In this document: in pieces, positions 19,052 to 27,341 of the stretch
How the letters are laid out: each line of letters opens with the position of its first letter
Numbering within the stretch: position 1 is the stretch's first letter
DNA from: Actinomyces sp. HMSC035G02
GTDB taxonomy: Bacteria; Actinomycetota; Actinomycetes; Actinomycetales; Actinomycetaceae
Direction of reading: 5' to 3'
DNA length: 64,000 bases
Assembly (NCBI GenBank): GCA_001838165.1
Contig: KV835856.1
Location: 1 to 64,000 of the forward strand
Made by a program: the position numbers and the translations under genes
The notes under the pieces: model-generated
What the model was told of the DNA's origin: nothing
The model's input: the letters and a program-made list of their open reading frames with translations, nothing else
Database searches by the model: none

Positions 19052-20841
19052 TGTGCCTCCTCTTCAGTGGCGATGTGGGCGATGCGAGTCCCGGCGGTCA
19101 CGGTGTCGCCCTGCTTGATCGACAGGGAGGTGACGGTACCCGCGCGCGGGGCCAGCAGAGGCTTTTCCATCTTCATGGCCTCGAGGACGGCGACGAGCTG
19201 GCCTTCCTCAACTTGGTCTCCTTCGGACACGGCAAGGGCAACGACGATGGCCTGCATGGGGGCGACGATGTCGCCGGGGGCGCCCTGGTGGGGGCCGGCC
19301 TGGACGGCGGAGGCGCCCGCGCGACGCGGAGCAGAGCGCAGAGGCTGCGGTGGACGAGGGGCCGCGGCGGACGGCGCGTTGAACATGCCGGCCGGCAGCG
19401 TCAGCGACACGCGGCGACCGTCCAGCTCGATGATGTAGGTCTGGCGCGGCAGATCAGCCGTCGACGAGGCCTCGGCGGGCACAGCCAGATCCGAGTAGTC
19501 GTGCTGGGGCATGAACGTCGTCTCGAACCAGCGCGTGGAGATGTTGAAGCCGCCCACACCACAGAAATCGGGATCGTTGATGATGTCCTGGTAGACGGGC
19601 ACCGGGGTGGCCACGCCCTGCACCGAGAACTCGGCCAGCGCACGGCGCGAACGGGCAAGGGCCTGCTCGCGGTCCGCGCCCGTGACGATGATCTTGGCGA
19701 TCATGGAGTCGAAGGCGGTCTGCACGGAGTCGCCCTGATCAATACCCAGCTCCAGACGGATGCCGGGGCCCAGGGGCCAGTGCACCTCATCGAGGCGGCC
19801 AGCCGTGGGGGTCAAATCCTTCGACGGGTCCTCGGAGGTCACGCGGAACTCGAAGGAGTGGCCGCGAGGCTCCGGGGGAGTGGTGAGCGGCAGGCCCTGT
19901 GCGATACGAATCTGCTCGCGCACCAGGTCGATGCCCGTGACCTCCTCGGACACGGGGTGCTCAACCTGCAGACGCGGGTTGACCTCGAGGAACCAGATGT
20001 TGCCGTCCGGCTCAAGCAGGAACTCCACCGTGCCCACGCCCACGTAGTCGACGTGCTCGAACAGCGCGCGCGACGCGTTGACGAGCGTCTCGTGCGCACC
20101 CTCGGGCAGGAACGGTGCGGGAGCCTCTTCGACCAGCTTCTGGTTGCGACGCTGCACCGAGCAGTCGCGGGTCGAGATGACGTGGAAGTTGCCGTGCGAG
20201 TCGCGGGCCGACTGCGTCTCGACGTGACGGGCGACCTCGACAAAACGCTCGACGAAGTGAGCGCCCAGGTCGGCAGCGTCCGTGTGACGCGCGAAGAACA
20301 AGTCGAGGTCGGCCTGCGAGCGGATGATGCTGATGCCTCGGCCGCCGCCGCCATCGGCCCGCTTGAGCACCACGGGGTAACCGGCGGAGGCAATGAAGGC
20401 CTCGACCTCCTCGCGCGAGGTCACGGGCTCGGACACGCCCGGGACCGGAGCTACGCCGCACGCCTCGGCGACGCGGCGGGCCTTGATCTTGTCGCCCAGC
20501 GCGTCGATCACGGAAGACGCGGGGCCGAGCCACGCGATACCGGCATCCTCGACAGCCCGTGCGAACTCGGAGTTCTCCGAGAGGAACCCGTAGCCGGGAT
20601 GAATCGCATCCGCACCCGTCTCCAGAGCGATCGCCAGGATCTTCTCACCGTTCAGGTACGTCGACGCTGCATCGTCGCCACCGAGGGACAGGGCCTCGTC
20701 GGCCTCGCGTGTATGAGGCGCGGCCATATCCTGATCGGCGTAAACCGCGATCGTCGCAATGCCCATGTCGGTGGCCGTGCGGCACACGCGCAGAGCGATT
20801 TCGCCACGGTTGGCGACGAGGATTCGATTAATTGTTCGCAC
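19048..20841 (-). CDS. accBC: Acetyl/propionyl-CoA carboxylase alpha subunit (biotin carboxylase + BCCP)
   Basis: ATP-dependent carboxylation of its own biotin. The N-terminal ~450 residues are biotin carboxylase (RILVANRGEIALRV, ATP-grasp core, glycine loop ADGGGGRGIS, EVNPRLQVEHPVSE). A linker follows, then a biotinyl domain with AMKM, where Lys557 is the expected biotinylation site. The protein is 597 aa, normal for actinobacterial AccA3/AccBC. The GTG start follows AAGGAGAAGC. Its first 14 nt overlap the birA stop, so the ligase that biotinylates it is made from the same transcript. Confidence 0.95.
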   Translation of the reverse strand: MRTINRILVANRGEIALRVCRTATDMGIATIAVYADQDMAAPHTREADEALSLGGDDAASTYLNGEKILAIALETGADAIHPGYGFLSENSEFARAVEDAGIAWLGPASSVIDALGDKIKARRVAEACGVAPVPGVSEPVTSREEVEAFIASAGYPVVLKRADGGGGRGISIIRSQADLDLFFARHTDAADLGAHFVERFVEVARHVETQSARDSHGNFHVISTRDCSVQRRNQKLVEEAPAPFLPEGAHETLVNASRALFEHVDYVGVGTVEFLLEPDGNIWFLEVNPRLQVEHPVSEEVTGIDLVREQIRIAQGLPLTTPPEPRGHSFEFRVTSEDPSKDLTPTAGRLDEVHWPLGPGIRLELGIDQGDSVQTAFDSMIAKIIVTGADREQALARSRRALAEFSVQGVATPVPVYQDIINDPDFCGVGGFNISTRWFETTFMPQHDYSDLAVPAEASSTADLPRQTYIIELDGRRVSLTLPAGMFNAPSAAAPRPPQPLRSAPRRAGASAVQAGPHQGAPGDIVAPMQAIVVALAVSEGDQVEEGQLVAVLEAMKMEKPLLAPRAGTVTSLSIKQGDTVTAGTRIAHIATEEEAQ

Positions 20842-21712
20842 GCTTCTCCTTGGTGTCGTGAACGGTTGTCAGAGGTAGTCCGGTTGCCAGGACATCTCCG
20901 GCGTTAATGTCGTGAGTGCGGCCATCGTCCGTGGCCACGAGGAGCGAGCCGGTCGGGCTTAGCCCCAGGGCAACGCCTTCCATCGCCGGGTGACCATTTG
21001 GATCCGTCGGTTTCGCGAGCGCGATGCGCGTCCCCAGGAGCGGCAATGCGTTCGCGGCCTCGTCAGCCAGCCCGCAGTCGCGCGCGTTTCCATGGGTGAC
21101 GAGGCCTCGGATGCGAGAGTCGAGTCCGGTAAGGATCTGGGCAAGCAGGGTGTGGGAGACGGAGGTGGGATCGGCTCCGGCCTCGCTGTCACCCTCGGCG
21201 AACAGGGAGGTGGCCTGCGGGGTCGCGAGGTGATCGGAGTCCTGGGCGATGTTGATGCCGTAGCCGAGAATCGCGCTCGTCGTAAACGGGGACGAGGCCG
21301 GGGCGAGCTGGGCGAGGATGCCGCAGATTTTGCGTGCTCCGTCGACGAGCACGTCGTTGGGCCACTTGAGAGAAACGCTGTGGCTGAGGGGGGAGAGACG
21401 AGGGGAGAGTGCGTCGCGCACGGAGAGCGCACACGCGTGTACGAGCCAGCCGAGCATCTCAGTGGGAAACGAGGTGGGGAGGGAAACGATGGTGGAGGCG
21501 AGGAGGGCCTGACCATCCGGGGTTGTCCACGTGCGCCCGAGGCGGCCGCGGCCCGCGCTCTGACGATCGGCGATGATCGTTGTCAAGTGGGGAGTGGCCG
21601 TCGTCGTGTCGGCGAGGAGGGAAGCTGCGAGATCGAGGGTGGAGGACGTGTCGCTGACGTAATAGACGGGGGAATGAACGCCCGCAATGGGAATGCGTGT
21701 TGCGCGTTGCAT
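20828..21712 (-). CDS. birA: Biotin-[acetyl-CoA carboxylase] ligase
   Basis: Activates biotin to biotinyl-AMP and attaches it to the BCCP lysine. The 294 aa product carries RQSAGRGRLGRTW (adenylate-binding loop) and SLKWPNDVLVDG. The N-terminal winged-helix repressor domain of E. coli BirA is absent, so this is a ligase only. The ATG at 21712 has a near-perfect AGGAGGTGGC before it; a 25-codon longer reading would swallow that site. It is the first gene of the fatty acid operon and partly overlaps its substrate gene accBC. Confidence 0.93.
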   Translation of the reverse strand: MQRATRIPIAGVHSPVYYVSDTSSTLDLAASLLADTTTATPHLTTIIADRQSAGRGRLGRTWTTPDGQALLASTIVSLPTSFPTEMLGWLVHACALSVRDALSPRLSPLSHSVSLKWPNDVLVDGARKICGILAQLAPASSPFTTSAILGYGINIAQDSDHLATPQATSLFAEGDSEAGADPTSVSHTLLAQILTGLDSRIRGLVTHGNARDCGLADEAANALPLLGTRIALAKPTDPNGHPAMEGVALGLSPTGSLLVATDDGRTHDINAGDVLATGLPLTTVHDTKEKRANN

Positions 21713-22030
21713 GCCACCTCCTGTCGGGTCTTCCTCGTGTTTGACAGGGGAGATAATCCTCCCCGAGTACTTCAAAGTTTGTCTCAAAAATCAAACCTAC
21801 GCATGCGTTTCTTAAAAAATTGGAACAGTTTCTGGCAAATCACTACGGATCCGTAACCAACGTGGAACCCTTGTGAGGAGCGGGAGCGGGGAAATCCCGA
21901 CAAAAGACGCTGAGATGAGGATCACCGACCCCTGCGCCCCGCTGGGTGGCTCACTGGCCCGTGCGGGGTCGGTACCATAGGGGGGAACACGCGCGCGAGG
22001 GCGCGCCCCAAACCACCCGAACGGAGTAAC
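21713..22030. promoter_or_regulatory. Divergent promoter region of birA-acc-fas operon and ettA
   Basis: No gene is supported in this 318-bp gap. About 21770-21850 is markedly A/T-richer than its surroundings and contains a perfect 10-bp palindrome, ACGCATGCGT (21799-21808). On the ettA side, TACCAT near 21973-21978 is a plausible -10 box, and a GC-rich hairpin lies in the leader. This is the only sizeable gap upstream of the fatty acid operon, so the main operon promoter and any fatty acid or biotin regulator site should be here. Confidence 0.45.
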
Positions 22031-23713
22031 GTGGCGGAGTTTATTTATCAGATGATCAAGGCTCGCAAGGCCATTGGTGACAAGGTCATCCTCGACGATG
22101 TCACCATGAGCTTCTTCCCGGGCGCCAAGATCGGTATGGTCGGCCCCAATGGTGCCGGTAAGTCCTCGATCCTGAAGATCATGGCTGGCCTGGATGAACC
22201 CAGCAATGGCGAGGCCCGTCTGACCCCCGGATATTCGGTCGGCATCCTCATGCAGGAACCGGTCCTTGATGACACGAAGACCGTCATTGAGAACGTTCGT
22301 ATGGGCGCTGCCGATATTTTCGCTAAGCTCGCGCGCTTCAATGAGATCTCCGAGGAGATGGCGAACCCCGATGCGGACTTCGACGCGCTCATGGAGGAAA
22401 TGGGTAAGCTGCAGACGGAAATCGACGCCGCCAATGCGTGGGATATTGACTCGCAGCTCGACCAGGCCATGGATGCCCTGCGTTGCCCGCCCCCGGACCA
22501 GCCTGTGTCCGTCCTCTCCGGTGGTGAACGCCGCCGAGTCGCGCTGTGCAAGCTCCTGATCGAGGCGCCCGACCTGCTCCTGCTTGATGAGCCCACCAAC
22601 CACCTTGACGCCGAGAGTGTGCTCTGGCTCGAAAAGCACCTTGCGTCCTACCCGGGCGCGGTCATCGCTGTCACCCACGACCGTTACTTCCTTGATCACG
22701 TCGCCGGCTGGATCGCCGAGGTTGACCGCGGTCACCTCTACCCCTACGAGGGCAACTACTCCACCTACCTGGAGACGAAGGAAAAGCGCCTGTCCGTCCA
22801 GGGGCAGAAGGACGCCAAGCTGGCCAAGCGTCTGAAGGAAGAACTCGAGTGGGTTCGCTCTAACGCGAAGGGCCGCCAGGCCAAGTCGAAGGCCCGTCTG
22901 GCCCGCTACGAGGAGATGGCCGCCGAGGCCGAGCGCACCCGCAAGCTCGACTTCGAGGAAATTCAGATTCCGCCGGGTCCGCGCCTGGGTAGCGTCGTCA
23001 TCGAGGCGAAGGATCTGCAAAAGGGCTTTGGCGACCGCTCGCTCATCAATGGTCTGTCCTTCTCGCTGCCGCGTAACGGCATCGTCGGCGTCATCGGCCC
23101 GAACGGCGTCGGTAAGACCACCCTGTTCAAGACGATCGTCGGTCTCGAGCCTCTCGACGGCGGCGAGCTGACGATCGGCGAGACCGTCAAGATCAGCTAC
23201 GTCGACCAGTCGCGCGCCGGCATCGACCCGGACAAGACCCTGTGGGAGGTTGTCTCGGACGGCCTGGACTTCATCCAGGTGGGCAACGTGGAAATGCCTT
23301 CGCGCGCCTACGTCTCCGCCTTTGGTTTCAAGGGGCCGGACCAGCAGAAGCCTGCCGGTGTCCTGTCCGGTGGTGAGCGCAACCGTCTGAACCTGGCTCT
23401 CACCCTCAAGCAGGGTGGCAACCTCCTCCTGCTGGATGAGCCGACCAACGACCTCGACGTCGAGACGCTCGGTTCGCTGGAAAACGCCCTCCTGGCGTTC
23501 CCCGGCTGCGCCGTCGTCGTGACCCACGACCGCTGGTTCCTTGACCGCGTCGCCACCCACATTCTCGCGTGGGAGGGCACTGAAGAGGCGCCCGATAACT
23601 GGTACTGGTTCGAAGGCAACTTCGAGGCGTACGAGAAGAACAAGGTGGCCCGCTTGGGCGAGGCTGCCGCGAATCCTCACCGCGTGACGCACCGCAAGCT
23701 GACGCGCGACTGA
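22031..23713 (+). CDS. ettA: ABC-F ATPase, energy-dependent translational throttle protein
   Basis: Soluble tandem ATPase of the ABC-F family that binds the ribosomal E site and gates early elongation by energy state. The 560 aa product is the EttA length. It has two nucleotide-binding domains: Walker A GPNGAGKSS and GPNGVGKTT, signatures LSGGERRRVA and LSGGERNRLN, and Walker B LLLLDEPTNHLD and LLLLDEPTNDLD. A charged linker (KEKRLSVQGQKDAKLAKRLKEE) lies between them. No membrane domain is present, which excludes a transporter. The GTG follows GGAG. A strong terminator follows. Confidence 0.95.
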   Translation: MAEFIYQMIKARKAIGDKVILDDVTMSFFPGAKIGMVGPNGAGKSSILKIMAGLDEPSNGEARLTPGYSVGILMQEPVLDDTKTVIENVRMGAADIFAKLARFNEISEEMANPDADFDALMEEMGKLQTEIDAANAWDIDSQLDQAMDALRCPPPDQPVSVLSGGERRRVALCKLLIEAPDLLLLDEPTNHLDAESVLWLEKHLASYPGAVIAVTHDRYFLDHVAGWIAEVDRGHLYPYEGNYSTYLETKEKRLSVQGQKDAKLAKRLKEELEWVRSNAKGRQAKSKARLARYEEMAAEAERTRKLDFEEIQIPPGPRLGSVVIEAKDLQKGFGDRSLINGLSFSLPRNGIVGVIGPNGVGKTTLFKTIVGLEPLDGGELTIGETVKISYVDQSRAGIDPDKTLWEVVSDGLDFIQVGNVEMPSRAYVSAFGFKGPDQQKPAGVLSGGERNRLNLALTLKQGGNLLLLDEPTNDLDVETLGSLENALLAFPGCAVVVTHDRWFLDRVATHILAWEGTEEAPDNWYWFEGNFEAYEKNKVARLGEAAANPHRVTHRKLTRD

Positions 23714-23724
23714 TTCGTAGCGTA

Positions 23725-23756
23725 TGAGGGGGAGGGCCTGGTGGTCCTCCCCCTCA
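23725..23756 (+). terminator. Terminator after ettA
   Basis: A perfect 11-bp stem (TGAGGGGGAGG with CCTCCCCCTCA) around a 10-nt loop, 11 nt past the stop. Confidence 0.8.
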
Positions 23757-23913
23757 CGCTGTCTATCGGCGACTCGGCATGTCGGATCATGGCGGGGTGC
23801 TCGCTAGTGTGAGCCAGTAGTTTGACAGAGCGTTGGATTGTAGCCCTGCGTTATGGGATGCGCTCCTGTCAGTGGTCGTTCGCTCCTGAATTGGTCATGT
23901 TGTGGATCCCACT

Positions 23914-23945
23914 TGCCTTTTGCGCAGGTCACATTTAGTATGTGA
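23914..23945 (+). promoter_or_regulatory. Promoter with overlapping inverted repeat before EIIB
   Basis: TTGCCT and TAGTAT are 16 nt apart and could form a -35/-10 pair. A perfect inverted repeat TCACAT-N5-ATGTGA (23929-23945) covers the -10, as expected for a repressor operator. The regulator is unknown. Confidence 0.45.
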
Positions 23946-23984
23946 TACGAATCGCAAACTTCCGACGGCGCGAAAGGGGCTCCG

Positions 23985-24269
23985 ATGGCGATTGAACAAA
24001 CGCTCATCGACGCGCTGGGTGGACACCTCAATATCGTCGAGGTTGAACCCTGCACAATGCGTATCCGTGTTCAGGTGAAATCTCAGCGAGACGTCGATGA
24101 GGCCGCGCTGCGCGTGGACGGCGTATTGGCCGTCGTGCGTTCCGGCGACGTTGTTCAGATCGTGTGCGGAGCTCAGTCCGATGATGTGGCTGCTGCAATG
24201 ATCTCAATCCTTGAGAGCGTGGCCCATGACACGCCTGCGGAGTCTTTGTCGCAGCGCGTCCACGCTTAG
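23985..24269 (+). CDS. Stand-alone PTS EIIB domain protein, glucose family
   Basis: A 94 aa single-domain phosphocarrier. The motif NIVEVEPCTMRIRV aligns with the EIIB-Glc phosphorylation loop (NI..LDACITRLRV), and its Cys is the predicted phospho-site. It carries no EIIC membrane part and none lies nearby, so it must work with an EIIC encoded elsewhere or act as a regulator. A good GAAAGGGG site precedes the ATG. malQ begins 41 nt downstream on the same strand, linking it to alpha-glucan use. A second EIIB gene lies at 27005-27235. Confidence 0.85.
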   Translation: MAIEQTLIDALGGHLNIVEVEPCTMRIRVQVKSQRDVDEAALRVDGVLAVVRSGDVVQIVCGAQSDDVAAAMISILESVAHDTPAESLSQRVHA

Positions 24270-24310
24270 TATTTAGAGTGTCATCAGCCCGCAACGTAGA
24301 AGGCTTTTTC

Positions 24311-26461
24311 GTGGATATTCACGCACCCGCATCTGACAACATCGATGAGCTGCGCCGTATCGCCGATGCTAATGGCGTAGCCACCGGATTCTGGGATTGG
24401 TACGGGAATTGGGTGGGCGTGAGCGCGTCTACTCTCCTGAAGGTCCTGGGCGCCCTCGGACTGCCCCTCGACGAATCTTCCACGGTGGGGGACGTGCACG
24501 AGGCTCTGCGCCTGACCGAAGAGCGCGAATGGCGTCGTACCCTGCCTCCGACGATCGTCGCCCGCCAGGGTGGCGGCTACATGTTCCCGGTGCACGTGCC
24601 GGACGGCTCGTGGGTGAACGTCCAGTGGGTGCTGGAGGACGGTCGTAAGGGCGCGTGCGATCAAGTGGACCGTTACGTTCCGCCGCGCATGATCGACGGC
24701 GAGCTCGTCGGACGTGCGACCTTTGACGTGCCGCACTGGCTGCCGCTCGGATGGCACCGTCTCGTGGCGACTGTCGAGGGCGGACACGTGGAGTCCGCGA
24801 CCCTCATCATCGTGCCGAACACGCTGTCCCTGCCGCTCCTGGAGTCCTCGCGTCGCGTGTGGGGCGTCAACGCTCAGTTGTACTCGACGCGCTCGGCCTC
24901 CTCGTGGGGCATTGGTGACGCCACCGATCTGGCTGACCTGGCTGCCGTGTGTGCGGACAAGGGAGCCGATTTCCTGCTCATCAACCCCGTCCACGCATCG
25001 CAGCCGGTGTCCCCGCTGGAGAACTCTCCCTACCTGCCGGTGTCGCGCCGTTGGCTCAACCCGATCTACATTCGTCCCGAGAGCATCGAGGAGTACGCCT
25101 CCATGCCCGAGGGTTGGCGTGAGGATATCGAGCTGTTTCGCGACGAGACTCGCCAGTTCGCCATCCGTGAGGACCTGATCGACCGTGATCGCTCGTGGGA
25201 GGCCAAGCGCAAGGCCCTCGAGGTCATCTTCGCCGCTCCGCGTTCCTACCATCGCCAGAGCCAGCTGGATCGCTTCATCGAGCGCGGCGGTTCGGAGCTG
25301 TCCAACTATGCGCTGTGGTGCGCCCTCGTCGAGCGCGAGGGTACGATCGAGCTGCCCGAGGACCTTGCTCGTTCGTCTGCGCCTCGCGTCGAGCTTGAGC
25401 GCCTCGAGCTCGCTGATCGCGTCGACTTCTACCAGTGGTGCCAGTGGGTCGCCGCCGAACAGCTCGAGCATGCCCAGCACGTGGCGCGCGAGGTCGGCAT
25501 GGAGATCGGCATCATGGCCGACCTGGCTGTCGGCGTGCATGGCTACGGTTCCGAAAAGTGGAGTCGACCGGAGCTCTTTGCCAGCGGCATGAGCGTCGGT
25601 GCCCCACCGGACGTCTACTCCCAGCAGGGCCAGAATTGGTCGCAGCCGCCGTGGTCGCCGCGCAGCCTTGCTGAATCGGGCTACCTGCCGCTGCGTGACA
25701 TGGTCCGCGCTGCGCTGGCGAACGCAGGCGCGGTGCGCATCGACCACATCCTGGGTATGTTCCGCCTCTGGTGGATCCCGGACGGTTGCGCTGCCACCGA
25801 AGGTACGTACGTGTACTACGATCACGAGGCCATGATGGGCGTCATCCTGCTGGAGGCCCAGCGTGCGGGTGCCGTCGTCATCGGCGAGGATCTGGGCGTC
25901 GTGGAGCCGTGGGTGCGTGATTACCTGCGCGACCGTGGTGTTCTCGGTACCTCCGTCGTCTGGTTCGAAAAGGAGGGTGGCGGCTGGCCGCTGCGTCCCG
26001 AGCACTACCGTGATCGTGCTCTGGCCGCAGTCAACATCCACGACTTGCCGCCCACGCTCGGCTACATCCGTGGCATCCAGACGACGCTGCGTTCCGAGCT
26101 CGGCCTGCTGACGGACGACATCGAGACGGTGCGTGCCGGAGATCGCCTTGAACTCGAACAGGTGGGCGCGCGACTGCATGAGTACGGCTGTATCGACGGC
26201 GCGGAGCCCAGCGAGCGTGAGACCGTCGAGGGTCTGTACCGTTACGTCGCGAAGACACCGTCGAAGCTGGTCGTCGCCTCCCTCGTGGATGCGGTCGGGG
26301 ATGTGCGCCCGCAGAACATGCCGGGCACGGGTGCTGACCAGTACCCGAACTGGTGCGTGCCGCTGTGCGATTCCGATGGGGAAGAAGTCGCGATTGAGGA
26401 CCTGCCCACGGACGAGCGCCTGACCTCTCTGTTCGCGCTGCTGCGAGGGGCTGTCCGCTGA
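24311..26461 (+). CDS. malQ: 4-alpha-glucanotransferase (amylomaltase), GH77
   Basis: Transfers alpha-1,4-glucan segments between maltodextrins and releases glucose, in the cytoplasm. GH77 catalytic landmarks are present: nucleophile Asp in VRIDHILGM, acid/base Glu in VIGEDLGVV, and the third Asp in NIHDLPPT. The 716 aa length with an N-terminal extension is typical of actinobacterial MalQ. I prefer this GTG because AGAAGG sits just upstream; an alternative GTG 33 nt earlier has no ribosome binding site. It lies between PTS EIIB and EIIA/EIIB genes, which fits uptake and breakdown of glucose polymers. Confidence 0.94.
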   Translation: MDIHAPASDNIDELRRIADANGVATGFWDWYGNWVGVSASTLLKVLGALGLPLDESSTVGDVHEALRLTEEREWRRTLPPTIVARQGGGYMFPVHVPDGSWVNVQWVLEDGRKGACDQVDRYVPPRMIDGELVGRATFDVPHWLPLGWHRLVATVEGGHVESATLIIVPNTLSLPLLESSRRVWGVNAQLYSTRSASSWGIGDATDLADLAAVCADKGADFLLINPVHASQPVSPLENSPYLPVSRRWLNPIYIRPESIEEYASMPEGWREDIELFRDETRQFAIREDLIDRDRSWEAKRKALEVIFAAPRSYHRQSQLDRFIERGGSELSNYALWCALVEREGTIELPEDLARSSAPRVELERLELADRVDFYQWCQWVAAEQLEHAQHVAREVGMEIGIMADLAVGVHGYGSEKWSRPELFASGMSVGAPPDVYSQQGQNWSQPPWSPRSLAESGYLPLRDMVRAALANAGAVRIDHILGMFRLWWIPDGCAATEGTYVYYDHEAMMGVILLEAQRAGAVVIGEDLGVVEPWVRDYLRDRGVLGTSVVWFEKEGGGWPLRPEHYRDRALAAVNIHDLPPTLGYIRGIQTTLRSELGLLTDDIETVRAGDRLELEQVGARLHEYGCIDGAEPSERETVEGLYRYVAKTPSKLVVASLVDAVGDVRPQNMPGTGADQYPNWCVPLCDSDGEEVAIEDLPTDERLTSLFALLRGAVR

Positions 26462-26483
26462 CGGACTGCGATACGCTGAACAA

Positions 26484-26519
26484 GTGAACCCCGCGACCCG
26501 AAAGGGTCGTGGGGTTCAC
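26484..26519. terminator. Bidirectional terminator between malQ and EIIA
   Basis: A 16-bp stem with one G-U pair closed by a GAAA tetraloop, between convergent genes. It starts 23 nt after the malQ stop and 15 nt beyond the EIIA stop. Confidence 0.85.
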
Positions 26520-26534
26520 TCATCGGATCGTCGA

Positions 26535-27008
26535 TCAGTCGTGATCGGAAAGAGAAAACAGCGGATCGAGAATCCCCACTGTGGGCAGTGCTTCATCGAA
26601 CTCGGGAGAAACCGCCTCTCCGGGTGGGCTGACGACAATGACGGGTACGCAGGGGGACAGACCTGCCGCGCGGACGGGGCCGAGATCCCAGTGGATGAGA
26701 GGAGCGCCAGCGTCGATGATGTCGCCCTCCTCAACGAGGGGAGCAAAGCCTCGGCCACGCAGGCCGACGGTGTCGATGCCCAGATGAATCAGGATCGAAG
26801 GCCCGCGCGTCGACGTGATAATCGCCGCGTGCGATTTGAGCTTGGTGACCACTCCGTTGATGGGGGAGTGAACGGTCACGCACGTGACATCGGCTTCCGG
26901 TAGGAGCGCGCGCCCATCCCCGACGACGCCACTGGCGAAGACGGGATCGGGTACCTCGGACAGGGGCAGGACGTGCGCACCGAAAGGCGCGCGGACGAGA
27001 AAGCTCAC
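26535..27008 (-). CDS. Stand-alone PTS EIIA component, glucose family
   Basis: A 157 aa EIIA-Glc/Crr-like phosphocarrier that passes phosphate from HPr to EIIB and may have regulatory functions. It shows the duplicated-barrel signatures VTVHSPINGVV and ILIHLGIDTVGL; the His in IHLGIDT is the predicted phospho-site. The GTG start overlaps the upstream EIIB stop by 4 nt (GTGA), so the two proteins are coupled. The longer reading of this frame has an Arg/His-rich, non-homologous N-terminus and is rejected. No EIIC is linked. Confidence 0.9.
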   Translation of the reverse strand: MSFLVRAPFGAHVLPLSEVPDPVFASGVVGDGRALLPEADVTCVTVHSPINGVVTKLKSHAAIITSTRGPSILIHLGIDTVGLRGRGFAPLVEEGDIIDAGAPLIHWDLGPVRAAGLSPCVPVIVVSPPGEAVSPEFDEALPTVGILDPLFSLSDHD

Positions 27009-27235
27009 CGGCTCGCGTTCATCTGCTCGACAAGGTCCTCGGAGTCGGGGCCCATGACGAGCTGCACGGCGTCGCCAACGATGACGACGTCGAAGGCTCC
27101 GGCTTCGCGCAGCTTGGCCTCGTCGATGAGGTCGGTGTTGGCTGCGTCCAGGCGGATGCGCGTGATGCACGCTTCTAGGTTGGAGATGTTGTCCCAGCCG
27201 CCCAGGGCCTCGACGAGGGTCGTTGCGGTGCTCAT
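27005..27235 (-). CDS. Stand-alone PTS EIIB domain protein, glucose family
   Basis: A 76 aa EIIB-Glc-like phosphocarrier. WDNISNLEACITRIRLD contains the CITRIR phosphocysteine loop almost exactly as in PtsG/NagE EIIB. It starts after AAGGAGG and is translationally coupled to the EIIA gene downstream. The family normally fuses EIIB to EIIC; here it is free-standing, so the permease must be elsewhere. It is clearly different in sequence from the other EIIB at 23985, although both keep the Cys. Confidence 0.9.
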   Translation of the reverse strand: MSTATTLVEALGGWDNISNLEACITRIRLDAANTDLIDEAKLREAGAFDVVIVGDAVQLVMGPDSEDLVEQMNASR

Positions 27236-27260
27236 GGTGTCCTCCTTGGCTCAGTCACCG

Positions 27261-27292
27261 AAACCGTTGCGGTTTGCCTCACACTTATGGTA
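27261..27292 (-). promoter_or_regulatory. Putative operator and -10 box of the EIIB-EIIA operon
   Basis: Reading the minus strand, TACCAT (27287-27292) is a plausible -10. Just downstream lies the perfect inverted repeat AAACCG-N3-CGGTTT (27261-27275), well placed as a roadblock operator. It has the look of LacI/GalR-type half-sites, but the regulator is not identified. Confidence 0.5.
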
Positions 27293-27341
27293 TCGCGACC
27301 GTGCGCGAATGGGCACAGTTGCAGCGACCGAGCGCGTCACA

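Noticed and set aside
21812..23692. 626-codon open frame antisense to ettA
   Set aside because: Mirror of the ABC-F gene with no homology features.
23900..23908. Isolated TGTGGAT upstream of the first EIIB gene
   Set aside because: A single box without phased neighbours or the GGG extension; not counted as part of the phased-box pattern.
24284..26179. 631-codon open frame antisense to malQ
   Set aside because: Mirror of a well-supported GH77 gene.
26484..26903. 139-codon plus-strand frame opposite the EIIA gene
   Set aside because: It starts inside the malQ/EIIA terminator hairpin and mirrors a clear EIIA gene.
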